64,000 bases of DNA from the NCBI GenBank assembly GCA_963693305.1, contig OY855915.1, forward strand, positions 17,363,222 through 17,427,221, written 5' to 3'. The translations under genes were made by a program, and so were the position numbers. Shown one piece after another: positions 47,003-58,455 of the stretch. Each line of letters starts with the position of its first letter. The stretch's first letter is position 1. The DNA comes from Meandrina meandrites. Taxonomy: Eukaryota > Cnidaria > Anthozoa > Scleractinia > Meandrinidae. Under the pieces are notes generated by a model that was given only the letters and a program-made list of their open reading frames with translations, ran no database searches and had not been told where the DNA came from.

Positions 47003-47465
47003 TGCTAAGTTTGCAAAGAATTGAAAATTGAAAACAATTAACCAGGAGCGGCAGTCTGAGGCTTTATTTATCGATACTTCTGAGATCTTACCTTCTCTTT
47101 CGATGCCGTCCTATCTCGAGTAATGAAAATCTGCAAAATTTGAATCGAGGGTCGGTGGTTTAGTTGGAGATTCCTTTTTTATTCCAAGAAACGATTTCGA
47201 AAACTACTAATTCTTAAACTTATCCTACCCGTCTTTCGCTGGGAAAGATACAGCACGATCCGTCTAAGGTGAGGAGTGGTTTTTCAAAACCGAATTTGAC
47301 ATTCTATTGGTCGATATCAGTTGTCGATGAGTTTTCGACCCTGCTGATTGGTGGGTTTGAACTGGTGAATTAAATTGTTTACATTTAGCCTGCGGATATA
47401 CGAATTCAAAACAAGTTCACACCCTGACAACGGTTTGCTGTTAAAAGAATTGAAACTGAGCGGCC
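47003..47465. repeat. Direct repeat, right copy (LTR-like?)
   Basis: Second copy of 45586-46145, about 1.4 kb away, same orientation. The 860 bp between the copies has no recognisable coding content. Confidence 0.6.
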
Positions 47466-47469
47466 ACGG

Positions 47470-49285
47470 TCTGAGAAGTGCTTTAGTTTATAGTTTCGTT
47501 CTTTTAGTTTTCTACTCTATACTTTCGTCAGTAATATTTATCTTTTGCCAGTAGAAAACTTTTGAGCACAGGCTTAGAATCCCATGTTGACATAGTAAGC
47601 ATTAGCGTTATCGTTGTCGTGATGTGACCCTCGTGTTAATCAAAATTGAAAACGTTGAGTGGTATGAATAATTACTGGTTTTTGTCATACGGAGGTTGTA
47701 ATTCAGAGCAGGACCTTGGGTTTCCAAAGTAAAATGTCTTGCGCAACCTTCCCAATGAAAAACGAAACCCTTGAGAGAAGTCTCATGGGTGTTTAAAGAA
47801 ATTGGTATGCAAAAGGCGGTATTGAGTTTTTCGTTTATTGGGTAAATTTTTGTCAATACCCTTTTTAGCTCGTGAAGAGTTATCGTGATGGTGTGGATTC
47901 AGGATAACAAGAGAATCTGTCAGGCGTAAACAATTAGTCTGTCAGGTGTAAACCGATCGTCTCAAGTTCGGCAGGCGCACTCATGAATTCGGCTACCAAT
48001 GAGAGACGTTCGGTATGTCACGTGGTATTTCGGTGTTCGGTATACATGTCTTCGGTAAATCAGCACATGTGCATCACGTAACCATTTTGTGAGTTCGAGT
48101 AATTTACGGAGTAAAAGAATTGCAGGGTTATCATACAGGGTAGAACAGTTTTGGTCAGCCACCGAACATCGTAAAAGGAGGGCAAATCGAGTAAGTCGAT
48201 TCGTAGTTTCATAGGCAAAGTAAACCAGCGTGTTTACATGCAATACGTTTCACAAAATTAGCCCAAATTACAAATGGCTTATAGCATTTCATGTTAAAAG
48301 AGTGGGTAGAATAAGGATCAAAATTGTTTTTCCGCTCCTTTGAATTTGTGCGGATATAATCCTATTCGCAGAAATTTTAGGCATTTTGACGAGGAAATCA
48401 TTATATCGAATATTATGAGTGTATTGACTATGCATATGAACGAAAAGTTGACATGTTATGCCTGTATTTTCAAATGGAAGTGAAGGTATTTGTAGAAGTC
48501 TGTGTAGTTTTAGAAGTTGTTTAGTGTCAAAAGATAACAATTCAAGTGAAATAGATGATTATGTGTCGTGTATATGATAATTCCATTCTATACGAATTAA
48601 AGTGCGAGAGAAATGAACGCTAAATGTACGTTTCTGCTTTGTGAATGTCCCACGAAGTGTCAGGAGCGACTTCACTTTGTTTTACATTTATTCTGATATC
48701 AATGAGAATTTTCCGTTGCGTTCATTATTTGAGGTTCTTTTTGACCTTTGGCAAACAACACTGCCATGACTTGTGCGATGATGGAACATGTTTCCGACCA
48801 GTCCATTAATCATTTACAATATAATACATCATTTGAATGGCTTCTTCTGTAACATCCAAATTACGATAACATAGCTTGCAAGAAAAGAACATTTCTGCTT
48901 TAACATACCAAGAACTGCTATAGTGTCACAATTCTTGGTTATCACGTGACGTCATCAAAATTTTTAAATCCAAAGTCGCAAGACCTGAGTTTTTATCCTT
49001 CACTGGCTATTAGACGTCCTAAATATATATCTTGTTGAAGGTTTTTAGCTCGATAGCATCCACCGTCTTTAAGATAGCCCATTTTGAATTTCGGTGTTTC
49101 ACGCCACACGACATCAAAATGGCCGCCAGAAAGCATCTCGTATGCTTAAAAAATGCCTCATCCTGTCATTTTTAACAATCTGAACAGTCGAGGTTTTGCG
49201 AGAGGTGTTTATGCGAATGTTTATTTGTTCATGAAGGTGAAATGAACGCTTTTTATAGCAGAAGTGAAGTCCAGTTTTTTTATTG
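47470..49285. other. Intergenic, no gene seen
   Basis: Only short ORFs without recognisable motifs. Confidence 0.45.
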
Positions 49286-49287
49286 AT

Positions 49288-49338
49288 TTCCGGCCGCCAT
49301 GTTGGTGCCCATCTGCATGGGCACCAACATGGGCGTTT
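49288..49338. repeat. Hairpin GCCATGTTGGTGCCCAT
   Basis: CCGCCATGTTGGTGCCCAT faces ATGGGCACCAACATGGGCG across four bases, an 18-bp stem. The GGCCGCCATGTTGG motif alone is common in eukaryotic repeats. Likely a small MITE. Confidence 0.65.
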
Positions 49339-49802
49339 CTATACTGTGCTCTGTAAATTTGTGTGGAACATTTTGACGGATAACTTGAGTACGGAATACC
49401 GTACAAACTCGAGACTTGGACAAGCAGAATATCTAGTTATTTTCTAAACCCCTTCGAAAAAACAGCAAATTTCAATTTATTCTGCAGGCAGATGTTCTTT
49501 TGGCTAGTCACGCAATCTTTCCTCCAAAACGTTGCGAAACTTTATTTCGTCCTGTTGCCATTAATGCTTCAAAGTACAATATGTACTGTACTGCACTGAC
49601 ATTCAGTTGTACAGTACAGTTGCGTTTAAAAAGAAATGTACCTTAGATTACAGTTATTGTTAATAAACTATTACTTGGTATTACAGTCTTTCTTGAAGAT
49701 ACACTCTTTGATCAATGAACAACAGTAAAATACAACAATAACAACAACAAACGAATGAAATGTTCAACAGCAAAATGCATTACACCGTATTTACAACCAT
49801 GG

Positions 49803-50040
49803 AGGCATCGTGGCCGAGTGGTTTAGGGCGCTGGTGTTGTAATCCAGGGGTCCCGGGGTCAAGCCCTCCACCCTGCCACTAGATGGATTTGGTTCACGGT
49901 CGTCCCAAGTTCAAATCCTCGGTTACGCTTTGTATATAGCCAACTGGTCTGCCTCCTGTCAGTTGGGATTTTTAATCATGTTATGTTCATTTAATATTTT
50001 TTGTTTCCTCTGTTTCAGAGGCATGCCTGCAAACTAATTA
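49803..50040 (+). mobile_element. tRNA-derived SINE, second family
   Basis: Head GGCATCGTGGCCGAGTGGTT resembles a tRNA-Leu/Ser A box and is followed by B-box-like GGGGTCAAGCCC. The body contains GGTTCACGGTCGTCCCAAG and ends near CTCTGTTTCAGAGGCATGCC. The anticodon region is not consistent with a working tRNA. Confidence 0.65.
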
Positions 50041-50148
50041 TCTCGAAGAAAATCAAAAATCTGTTCTAAATAGCCGCCATATAGGCCGTGTCGCCCACGA
50101 CAGTAACAAAATAGCCCGAAACAGACTGGGCACCAGTCAAATTAAACC

Positions 50149-50228
50149 CCAGGGGAGAGGGACACGCTATTTTGCTCGTAACGGAAACAAATTGAAGCGC
50201 GAGCAATAATAGCGTGCCCCTCTCCACT
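50149..50228. mobile_element. Short inverted-repeat MITE
   Basis: GGGGAGAGGGACACGCTATT faces AATAGCGTGCCCCTCTCC, with GCTCG/CGAGC inside. Confidence 0.7.
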
Positions 50229-50279
50229 AGTGCTCTTCGGTTCGAATGGAGTAATCGTGAATCACAAAAATCCTCCAGC

Positions 50280-51240
50280 GCATTCTGGCAATCCTAAATT
50301 GAAGCGGCTCAGGAATGCAAATTAAACAGAAGGCAGGTGTTATGTTTTTCAATTGTCCAACTTCTTTTCTATTTTAAAGATCTGCCAAAACATACGTCTA
50401 ACTATAGTCTGCCGAATTTACGAAAAGGTACTTATTCAATAACAAAGTAAATGGAAGATCACTTTGTTAAGCAAATTATTCAGGTCTTAACACATAATTA
50501 AAGGACCTCGGGTGATTGTGCCTCGAGAATAAGGTAAAATAAAGGATATTTATTTCAAGAAATAAAGGATTTTTTGTAGCTTGTGATGTATTCTTCTTCC
50601 AGTTTTCGGTTGGCAGGGTAACTTTTTGTCATCCGGGATATTGCTTCATGGGTTCTTACATAAAAGCGAGGCAAGCATGAGTGTTTTGTTTTTGTCCAGG
50701 CATACATAAATGAAGCTTATTTGGAGAATACACAAAGATTCGGTTTCTCACGGTGAAAAATAGAATTAAAAGTCTTGTTTATGCGCCAAATAAGATAAGA
50801 TAATTATACAAATAGTCGCCTGTTTTCATTGTAAATGAAAAATAGAATTAAAAAAATTGTTTATGCGCTAAATAAAATAAGACGATTATACAAATTGTCG
50901 CCTGTTTTCACAATTAATGAAAAATAAAATTAAAAATATCTGTCTCTTCATCATAAGTCTTATAACATTTTATAAAGCTGATGAAGAGACAAATTAAAAA
51001 CTCGGGATTTCCCAAAAAATCTCATTTCTTTTTTTTTTTTCGTTATCGTACATTCGCTACACAAGGTCTTTCCTGATTTGTGTTTTCACAGTTTTAAAAT
51101 CATTTTTACAGCAAATCTAATGCGCTGGATAAAACTCACGGCAGGAATTTTTAATATAATTTATTATTTTGTTTTTTTTTACGACACTGTGGATTTTACC
51201 TGTAGGAAAACTTGAGTTCACACAGGATTCAGTCAATTGA
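50280..51240. repeat. Segment shared with 61880-62350
   Basis: The landmarks acagaaggcaggtgttatgttt, gctggataaaactcacgg, cactgtggattttacctg and gattgacagaata appear in the same order at 61940, 62221, 62266 and 62325. It holds a tandem repeat of about 87 bp (50755-50940, gaaaaatagaattaaaa... units) and a small palindrome around tgtctcttcatca/tgatgaagagaca (50950-50995). Confidence 0.6.
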
Positions 51241-51337
51241 TTGATTGACAGAATAATACTCATTAAAAGAAAGCTAATAATTTTGATGCAGAAACATAGG
51301 CAGGTAGCAGTATATAAATATATATTTCCATTTGCAG

Positions 51338-51391
51338 CAAAAGAAAGAAAGTATCCAGAATCGGTTTCTTTAATACCTAATTCGGAAAAAG
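51338..51391 (+). other. Candidate 54-nt micro-exon, module copy 1
   Basis: Preceded by tttgcag and followed by gtaaga. In frame it reads KERKYPESVSLIPNSEK. Similar modules lie near 51642-51695, 52723-52783 and 62454-62507. Whether it is transcribed is unknown. Confidence 0.3.
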
Positions 51392-51641
51392 GTAAGACAA
51401 ATCGCGTTAATTTAAGCCTTGATAGATAGATTTACAAAAGAATGTTTATTTCTTTTCCTATGCAAAGAATATATATTTACACCCGGCTGGTATCATCAAA
51501 ATGTTTTCAATTTTACAAAAATTCCCCAATCACAGGAATTTGTTAAATAAACGCCTTTAAGGTAGTGCCCACTACGTTCAAATAAACTTTATTACAAAGT
51601 GCTTTTGGGAACAATGATTTAAAAAAAAAAAACGCACATGA

Positions 51642-51695
51642 AGACAAGAGAAGGTCTCGAGGATTGGCCTAGTTTTATTCCTGATTCGTTAAGAG
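51642..51695 (+). other. Candidate micro-exon, module copy 2
   Basis: Ends in AGAG followed by gtaagaa. One frame reads TREGLEDWPSFIPDSLR, alignable with copy 1. The acceptor side is weak (acatgaag). Confidence 0.25.
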
Positions 51696-51887
51696 GTAAG
51701 AAATGATTTAAGTCTGATGTTAGTGAATAGAGTGTTAGTTTTAAAATATGTTAATTTTCGTGACAAGTGAGCATTTGCCATTTTCGTTGTCATCACTGTG
51801 CAATTGCAACAGCATCTCACATCGACATTTTAACCCTAGCAGTATGCGGGATGTTTGTCACATGAACCTAGTTTAATGGCTTAGCTA

Positions 51888-51945
51888 CCACGAGTCTCCT
51901 ATAGCTCAATGGTAGAGCATCCGAAGTACCAATGACAAGGTAATA
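51888..51945 (+). other. tRNA-like SINE head fragment
   Basis: GTCTCCTATAGCTCAATGGT and AGAGCATCCGAAG form a tRNA D-arm and anticodon-stem start. The T arm is absent, so it is a fragment and not a tRNA gene. Confidence 0.5.
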
Positions 51946-52722
51946 GGTCTCTTCCTGTTCTTTTTCCGAGTATACCCGTTTCACTGACTGAAAAAAATCA
52001 TTCAACAGTTTTATTACTTTTACTTTATTCGGTCCTTAGTTATTCAAAATTTAACAGCAGCTTTCTCTAGTTTGTAAATTTTGTAGCATTGAATCGAAAG
52101 TCTAAGAGAGAAAAGTCAACTGGGCTGCATCTCGTTGACTATTTTCTCATAGGAAACTCAGGCCCGTAGTCGCTTGAGCGTGTACCATGATTTCGTAGAT
52201 CGGAGAAGCATGTTTGTCGGGTCGCCCACTACCTCTCGGAACGAGTTACTTCATTGGTTCTTAAAACAATAGATAACAGGTCATAACAATGCACCTAGTC
52301 GTGAATAACAATAGAGGTAGTGTTTACAGCGGGAGAATGAAAATAGAGGTTTGTCAGACGTAAACGAATAATTCATATATATGTTGCATATATTTGCATT
52401 TGAAAGAAAATATGCCTGGGGCATTGGAGAAAAACATTGAAGATGGTGACAACAAGTTTTAAATTTACTGGGGGAAGTTGTCCGCAGTGGAAAACTAAAA
52501 CTTTCAAGATTACGACAAGTTTAAAATTCAACGGACAAAAACAAACGAAATAGCTGAAAATGATCCATTCTTTACTGCCAACGAAAAGCGCGAATAGCTA
52601 CATAAAAAATTCTGACGTAATAAGTATATGGAAGACATTAATTCATTTCATAAACAATTTCAATGTTTATTTATAAAATTCGCCTCCGGTTCTCAATTTA
52701 ATTTTTCTTCAGACAACCACCA

Positions 52723-52783
52723 AACCTACAAAAAGAAAGTCTCCGGAATTGGTCACCTTGTTTAATTCGTTATTCGGAATAAG
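52723..52783 (+). other. Candidate micro-exon, module copy 3
   Basis: Preceded by atttttcttcag and followed by gtgaga. In frame KRKSPELVTLFNSLFGI aligns with the other module copies. Both splice signals look good here. Confidence 0.3.
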
Positions 52784-53169
52784 GTGAGAAATCAGTGACA
52801 GATTATTTTAGAGATTGGCATTAATTTAAAAGCGTCTTTTTATTACTGGATAGAGTATAAACTTCATGTTAATTTTCGTGACACCATTTTCGTTATTCAT
52901 AATCAATCCAGTCCGCATTTAGACAATAATCCATTTTTTTCAAGCGATTTATTTCCTGTTCTTTTTTTCAAGGGTTTATGAAAGGATTTTGTCGTCGCTG
53001 GCGAAAGGTTAGTGAGCTTTTAAACCCATTCCACGTTAACCGATTTCTTTTATCTACAAGTATTACATACTCTCATAGAAAGTTAAAAAAATACCACACG
53101 AAAGCTAATACGTTGGAAAAAAATCGTGTCGAGAATTTTAGAAACTCGTTGCTTCGGACCGTACTGTAG

Positions 53170-54540
53170 CGTATTGTAAAACGAAAAAAAAAGAAAGAAT
53201 CAATAAAGTTTCGGTATATTAAATACACAGCGGAGTCACTTTAAATTGGCCTCAAAACCTGTGCAACATACACGTGTAAAAATATATACACATGTTAATA
53301 AAGGCTTATGAAAAGTAAACTATTTTCCCTTTTACGAAACTTGTGCAATTCCTGAGAACGATTGTTACAAACGCCTTTTTATAGCGCTCACTTTAAAAAA
53401 GTCCTCAAAAATTTTACATCTCGTATATCTTAAGAAGGAGAGCAATGAGACTCGAACTGTCGGTTGACAAAAATTTTTTTCTTGGCCTTACTTAAAAAAC
53501 ACAGAAGCCTGTTTGTCAAATAACGACATTGAATTACTTACCTGCAAACCAAACCAATTACAATAATCTTATCTTTATTGTTCTTAAAATGTACAAATTC
53601 AGACGAATTCAACTGATAGTCTTTCCACTAAACATTTGGTAAAATTGTAAATAGCAGACCCGAGTGTATTAGATGGCAAAGGATGCTTTTAAATTACGTG
53701 TCTGGAAAGTGAAACAAGCTCCCTTTGGAATACGCCATAAATAAGTTATGAGATTTCATAGTTAGCTAGACGTTCTAATTAAATCACCTTTGGTTTATCA
53801 TAAACTCGAAAACGATGCGTTTAAATTGTTTAATCCTGAGACCAATACCATAACTCCTTAGTTTGAGAATCCTGAATTGAGACGAAACCAACGCCTTGCG
53901 ACGTAATTAAAAACTTATGGGAGTTGCTAGCTGCAATCGTGTGACATATATTTGCATTTGAAAGAGGCAGCATATTGCCTGGGGCAGTTGTCAGTAGAGG
54001 AAAATATTAAAGGTGATGTCAGTAATTTTCAAATTCGATCGCAATAAGATGAAAATAACTGTCAATGGTCATTTCTTCAACTACAAACTACGTATTACCT
54101 GTCCGTACGACTAGTTTTTTTTTTATTTCAATTTGCGCCCAACTTAATTTCGTTCAAAAGATCGTATGATCTCTAAACGTTGTCTTTTCCTCTTTTTTTC
54201 AAGTTACTTCTATGAAGTGCCTATCGATATTAAAGCTCCTGAGTATGAGGCTACGAAAACGCGATGTATTGATGCCTTTACGATAATGAGGCATACTGCC
54301 AATAAAATAACAACTGCAAACAGTTGTCTTATCATAACAAAACATATTTTACTTACTTTGTCCATTTTTTTCCACGCTAAGGAGCCAAGCTAAGTAAAAA
54401 TAGACCCTGAAATAGATATCACAACCATAGCTATAGTGTGTTAATTTCGACCACAAACGAAGAAAGCAATGGCCTGGAGACCTGAACAGTAACATGTCAA
54501 TTATTACGTCCTTTTGTTTCGCTTGTAGAAAAGACACTGA
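53170..54540. other. Upstream flank of gene copy 4
   Basis: No gene. The stretch 53330-53420 resembles 62640-62720 (acgaaactt, ttacaaacgcctttttatagc), so this too is duplicated. The last 150 bases resemble the promoter-proximal flank of copies 1-3. Confidence 0.5.
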
Positions 54541-54555
54541 CGTCTTCAATTCAAG

Positions 54556-57121
54556 ATGAATCCAAAGTTCTGGCTCTCAATTGCGTTTTTGATGTCCCGG
54601 ATTGGTATCTCTGAAGCTGCTGGCCAATGTCACCAAGTGGAATCCTCCATCGGGCAAATGTACCTCAGAGGTCACACGTTTAAATCGTACAAGGTTGCAT
54701 GGCCTAACGAGTGCTTTTTGAGGTGCGACGAAGAAGTCACGTGCCAAAGCTATAACTTCCATATTGGTCAAAAAGTCTGCGAACTCAACAATAGAACTAA
54801 GGAAGCAAGACCGGACGATTTCATGCCGGATCGGACAAGGTTCTACATGAAACGGGCAAACAACAGAGGCACGTACACTTTGATTCTACTCGTCTGTTTC
54901 ACTTTTCCAACGTGGCAACGCAGCCATTTTGAGCCACAGCTTCGCTTTTATTCGAGCTTATCTGTTTTAGTCAATTTTGTCTTAACCTTATCTTACAAAT
55001 CTAACTGACACAAACATTCTAACGAAATCCATGCAGCCAATGAATAAGTACTATTTCAACATCGCGCCGGTAGTATAGATCAGTTATCCTATAAGAATGA
55101 TAAAATAGACTATTCGATTCCGAGTTGCAGTGTGGTGACAGATCAAGCCGCAGTCGGGAGTTCTCGCAGCCATTCGAGGAAGCACTATGAAGGATTGTTT
55201 GTTGTTTATCAGGTCTTAAAAGCAGAGAAACTCAAGTTTATTCCTTAAATAAAATTCTAGTGTTACGTTAAATGAATGCGAAGTAGTGAGAAGGAAGGTT
55301 TGTTAATCGATTTTGTAGCATTGTAATCACTTGAGGCCAACTTTGACGCGTCCCACTAGCTGTCACATCATATCTGATCGCGATTAGCAACCTAGCCGGT
55401 ACTCGTGTGCTCATGTCTGCAGTCATAAAGTAACGCGCGAGAATTGGAGCCATGTTATTATTTTAATTAACACGTTTCTGAGTCGATGCTCACTGAACTA
55501 CGTTAGAAGTATATCTGTTCTATGTTATACCCTTCTTGCAAGCATTTCAATTGCCATTACTCCAGCATGAAAATGTTCGATTTTAATGGTGTCATTAATT
55601 AATTCTTTTGCCAAGCAGTTCCTCTTGGTTCTATTCCGGAGCTTCCTGCCGAATCTTGCAGTGAGATCAAGGCCAGTGAAGGAAATGAGATGGTTAACAG
55701 TGATTACTGGATATACTCTGATGGTAATGGTCAGACAATCCTTGCTCGCTGTGAAGGTATGGCCTTAACTTTAGTTAATTGATATAATGTCTCATAACCG
55801 TTTAGCCCCTCCATTACTAATTTTAAATAATTGAAATTACTAAATCCTGCTCGCCGGTGGGATCATTCAAAATTTGCACTAACTGACTGTTCGTAGTCTA
55901 ACAGCCACGCTATTGCGTATCATCGTCATCGTTTAAAATGGCGTTAATCAATAATTGTCACGGATTATCACAGATAGGCATCTACCGTAAAGATTCCATT
56001 TAGCGCCCGGGGCGCTTATTTACTTTTGGCACCTCAAGGGAGGGCGCTTATTCGAGACAGGGCGCTTATTCGGGACAGGGCGCTTATTTAATTTATTGAG
56101 AAACTTCCAAATGCTCACAACAAAAATTTAATAAATGTTGAAATAACTAACAATAACAGAAACTGTAACGGAAACAAATTGTTGGAAGTTCAGTTACTTT
56201 TAAAAGAATTGTTCGTTTTACGGTTTGGTGATCTATGTTAACGAACAATAACAGAAACTGCAACAGTAACAAACCACGTTTGATACGTACTCTGAAGGCA
56301 CTGTAATTATATTAGAATAGGAGCGCTTATAAGAATGGGGGTGGGGGTACTTATTAAAACAGGGGCGCTTATTGGAATAGGGGCGCTTATTGACAAAAAC
56401 ACATTCGAAGGGGGGCGCTTATTCGAAAGGGGGCGCTTATTGGAAGGAGGGCGCTAAATCGAATCATTAAGGTAATTAGGTAGCCTCTATCCGGCTAGCC
56501 CTGCGAACAGGTACTCTTTAGTTTAAATAACACTGATTTAGAGCTTACGATTTACATTTGGAGTTCGTTTTTCAGCTTTTAAGTTTCCTCCCGAGTGATG
56601 TAATGTTTTTTTTTTTTTTTTATAAAATTTTAGAAAACTGGCAGAAGATAAACACAGATCCTGTTTGCTTTGGAGCGCAAGGTAACCAGTATGGTTCCTT
56701 CAACATCACAAAAAGTGGATGGCTTGAGACAATGAAGCTCATCCACAAATCGGGCGCAGTACGCTGCAACCCAGTGTACAATGCTTCCTACTGGGGTTGC
56801 ACAAATACTAATGTTTATGGTAATCACGCCCTCATGACTATTATCACAAATGCCAGTGGAGAATCCGTTTTGCCACCAGCTGGAAACTTGAAAGACTTAA
56901 AAGCACGCGATGACAGTGACTGTCACAAGAAAAAACAGTTTTACAGTCTTAATGGAACTAGTCACACATCTCCAGAGCTCGTTTTCAGCGATCTCCCCAA
57001 ATTGTTGTCCGTGTCACGCAACCAGGAATTGCAGATATGGTACGGACACGATTGGATTGACTGTTTTGAGAACGGTAACAGTGGCGCAACATGTGTTGAC
57101 GTGTATGCGTGGTATGCTTAA
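54556..57121 (+). CDS. PAN/apple-like secreted protein, copy 4 (312 aa), GC splice donor
   Basis: Exons are 54556-54868, 55619-55756 and 56634-57121. It has the same domain order as copies 2 and 3, but is the most divergent: the PAN-like part reads QCHQVESSIG and ECFLRCDEEV, keeping all five cysteines. Exon 2 is highly conserved. Exon 3 has the longest variable segment (KDLKARDDSDCHKKK) and changes such as YGHDWIDCF. Intron 1 begins GCACGT after ACAGAG, where the others have GTACAC; only this GC donor keeps the frame with exon 2, since the GT four bases later shifts it. GC-AG introns are a known minor class, so the gene may be functional. Intron 2 contains the MITE 55985-56472. Confidence 0.8.
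55985..56472. mobile_element. MITE with GGGCGCTTATT arrays, in intron 2 of copy 4
   Basis: TA dinucleotides (55983-55984, 56473-56474) flank inverted termini CCGTAAAGATTCCATTTAGC and its near-complement on the right. Both subterminal regions carry several GGCGCTTATT units pointing the same way. TA flanks suggest a Tc1/mariner relative. No coding sequence. Confidence 0.75.
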
Positions 57122-57280
57122 AGGTAGAGACACCAGTTTCTGGCATATCTGCGACATTTAGAGTAAACAATCAAGTTAAGTTTAATGTAAACGTTGCCAG
57201 TATACATTTTATTCGATAACATAGTTGTAACGTAAAACAAAATGTAAAAAGACAAAAAACTTACAAAAACATGTTAGTGT

Positions 57281-57310
57281 AGACTGATGTGTATGTGTGG
57301 TATGCTTAAA
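57281..57310 (+). pseudogene. Remnant of a PAN-gene exon 3 end
   Basis: gatgtgtatgtgtggtatgc followed by TTAAAATCACACGAGTC matches the end of exon 3 and the stop of copies 1 and 3. It sits 160 bp after the stop of copy 4 and appears to be a duplicated tail or unequal-exchange scar. Confidence 0.55.
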
Positions 57311-57411
57311 ATCACACGAGTCCTTGACACTGTAATGTAAACACTCCTCATATAAATCTTATTCGCTATAAACATAGCTGTGACGTAACAGAAAATGTAA
57401 CCGTTACATTT

Positions 57412-58455
57412 GGGGGTCTCTTATGGCAGATAAACGTGTCATATTTTTCTCCGACAATGCCGCTGTTGTTGACATTGTCAATAACCAGACGTCAAAACAC
57501 CAAGGTATCATGGTACTGTTGAGGGATTTAGTGTTGTTTCGAGCCCGTCATATTCCTGGGTTAATCAATTCTCGTGCTGATTACATCTCACGTTCTCAGG
57601 TAGCAAAGTTCAAGGCAATTTCGCCAGAGGCCGACCAGCTCCCGACCCCTGTTCCCGAGAACCTAATGCCGAAGAGTTGGGTGCTAACTTAAACAGTCTG
57701 CTAACTTCGTCCCTAACGCCTAGTTCGCGACGTATGTACCAGCGTGCGTGGGTCGTGTTTCGCCAATTTTATGCTCAATTTTATGGTTGTACGGATCCTC
57801 AGTTACCCTTGCCTCCAACATGTATTCCTCTTTTTATTTCAGATCTTTCTTTTCGCAAATTGGCATATTCGACTATTAAAATGTATCTTTCTGCAATTTC
57901 CTATGTAAGGATTTACAAGATCCTACAAAATCTTTTCTTGTCCAAAAGCTGTCGACAGCTTTAAGCCGTCAGCAGCCATCAGACATCCGTCTGCCAATTA
58001 CTCGACCTATTCTGCATGAGCTACTTCGCTCTCTTAGTTTTTCTAGCTCTTCGGCATATCAACGTTCTCTTTTTTTCGGCGATGTTCCTCGTCGCATTTT
58101 ACGGTCTTTTTCGCATAGGGGAACTGGCCTCCAAGAGCACGCGATTTGTGAGTTCCGTCATTCAGTGCAGTAATTTGACTTTTTCGTTTAGTAATGACCC
58201 TGCTGCTCAACCGCAGGGGGGGGGGACGATTACTATTCACGAATATAAGCATAACGCAAGTCGGAGACCTTTCAACATTTTACTCGCGCATGATGTCTCT
58301 TCCCCCTTTTGCCCGGTGAAGGCTCTTTTTCAATATTGTCAGGTTAGCGGAAATCGTCCTGGCCCGCTTTTCTGTCACGCTGACCAGACTTCAATCTCGG
58401 TTCAACAGTTCAATGTCGCACTTCAACAGTGCTTATCTTATTGTGGTCTAGATAC
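57412..58455 (+). pseudogene. DIRS-type retroelement: RNase H end and N-terminal part of tyrosine recombinase
   Basis: 57423-57692 encodes the end of a DIRS RNase H (FFSDNAAVVDIVNNQTSK, FRARHIPGLINSRADYISR). The next frame (57677-57964) gives the N-terminal SAM-like part of a tyrosine recombinase (LTPSSRRMYQRAWVVFRQF, YSTIKMYLSAISYV). A frame change occurs near 57915, where DPTKSFLVQK continues in another frame. A second frame change lies in the T run near 58070, after which FLVAFYGLFRIGELASKSTR carries the first catalytic Arg (codon 58112-58114). The coding region then breaks at the insertion at 58456. Reverse transcriptase is missing upstream. Degraded and inactive. Confidence 0.75.

Noticed and set aside
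49803..49876. tRNA-Leu/Ser gene
   Set aside because: The sequence continues as a SINE body and lacks a proper anticodon arm and terminator.
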